In this document: positions 5,338 to 5,428 of the stretch, in pieces
Numbering within the stretch: the first letter of the stretch is position 1
Layout of the letters: the number at the start of each line of letters is the position of its first letter
Source: an uncultured Mollicutes bacterium
GTDB taxonomy: Bacteria > Bacillota_I > Bacilli_A > Acholeplasmatales > Anaeroplasmataceae
Direction of reading: 5' to 3'
Length of the DNA: 5,428 bases
NCBI GenBank assembly: GCA_900547045.1
Contig: URFB01000093.1
Location: 1 to 5,428 of the forward strand
The notes under the pieces: generated by a model
Told to the model about the DNA's origin: nothing
What the model saw: only the letters and a program-made list of their open reading frames with translations
Databases searched by the model: none
Position numbers and translations under genes: made by a program

Positions 5338-5428
5338 ATGAGAGAAAAGGTAATATTAGTTTGCGAGGAGTGCTTAAGCCGTAATTATCAAACGACTAAA
5401 AATAAGGCTACTACCTCTGAACGTCTGG
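5338..5428 (+). CDS. rpmG: 50S ribosomal protein L33, zinc-binding form, 3' end missing
   Basis: The first 30 residues are visible, MREKVILVCEECLSRNYQTT followed by KNKATTSERL, matching the L33 N-terminus of Bacillota. Cys9 and Cys12 form the first CxxC of the zinc ribbon, so this is the Cys-containing form; the second CxxC would lie beyond the window. L33 is normally about 49 residues, so roughly 19 are missing. It is a small protein of the large ribosomal subunit near the E site. AAAGGTGG (5321-5328) is the Shine-Dalgarno, 9 bases before the ATG. In Bacillota the next genes are usually secE and nusG. Confidence 0.92.
   Translation, partial: MREKVILVCEECLSRNYQTTKNKATTSERL

Noticed and set aside
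1..5428. CRISPR arrays, tRNA or rRNA genes, insertion-sequence ends, riboswitches.
   Set aside because: No spaced direct repeats, tRNA-like folds, transposase fragments or known riboswitch cores were recognised by eye on either strand.

Overview
The window is AT-rich DNA from a low-GC Gram-positive bacterium (Bacillota / Mycoplasmatota side). The evidence is the A/T-biased codon choice, TAA/TAG stops, Shine-Dalgarno sequences of the GGTGAT type, and the gene order rlmB - sigH-like sigma factor - rpmG, which is a Bacillota hallmark. All 13 Trp codons seen in intact genes are TGG and none is TGA, so the standard bacterial code applies. That argues against Mycoplasma/Spiroplasma and fits Acholeplasma-like, RF39-like, Erysipelotrichia-like or similar lineages. 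A gut habitat is an inference from the beta-glucuronidase.

Left part (1-1271): the 3' 83% or so of a DUF1846 (UPF0371) gene, cut by the window edge, closed by tandem TAA stops and a clear intrinsic terminator. Middle part (about 1270-3497): a complete cytoplasmic GH2 beta-glucuronidase closely resembling E. coli UidA, with all catalytic and glucuronate-recognition residues and a long active-site Loop 1. It is followed after a 56-bp hairpin-bearing gap by a very small ArsR-like winged-helix protein ending in Cys-Gly-Cys, and then a probable weak terminator. These two genes look like one transcription unit.

Region 3440-4021 has no intact gene. It holds the decayed 3' end of an FtsX-family ABC-transporter permease, with stops and at least three frameshifts, and a short palindrome near its upstream edge.

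Right part (3988-5428): an extended -10 promoter drives rlmB (23S rRNA Gm2251-type SpoU methyltransferase). A 175-aa SigH-like sigma factor follows 4 bp downstream without its own Shine-Dalgarno. A separate, near-consensus promoter then drives rpmG (ribosomal protein L33, zinc type), which runs off the window. Compared with Bacillus, yacP is absent between rlmB and the sigma gene. The block is a translation/transcription housekeeping cluster, whereas the left and middle genes are accessory metabolism.

I found no convincing new multi-gene system. The points most worth a second look are the beta-glucuronidase in its unusual neighbourhood, the CGC-tailed mini-regulator, the sigma factor and the permease relic.
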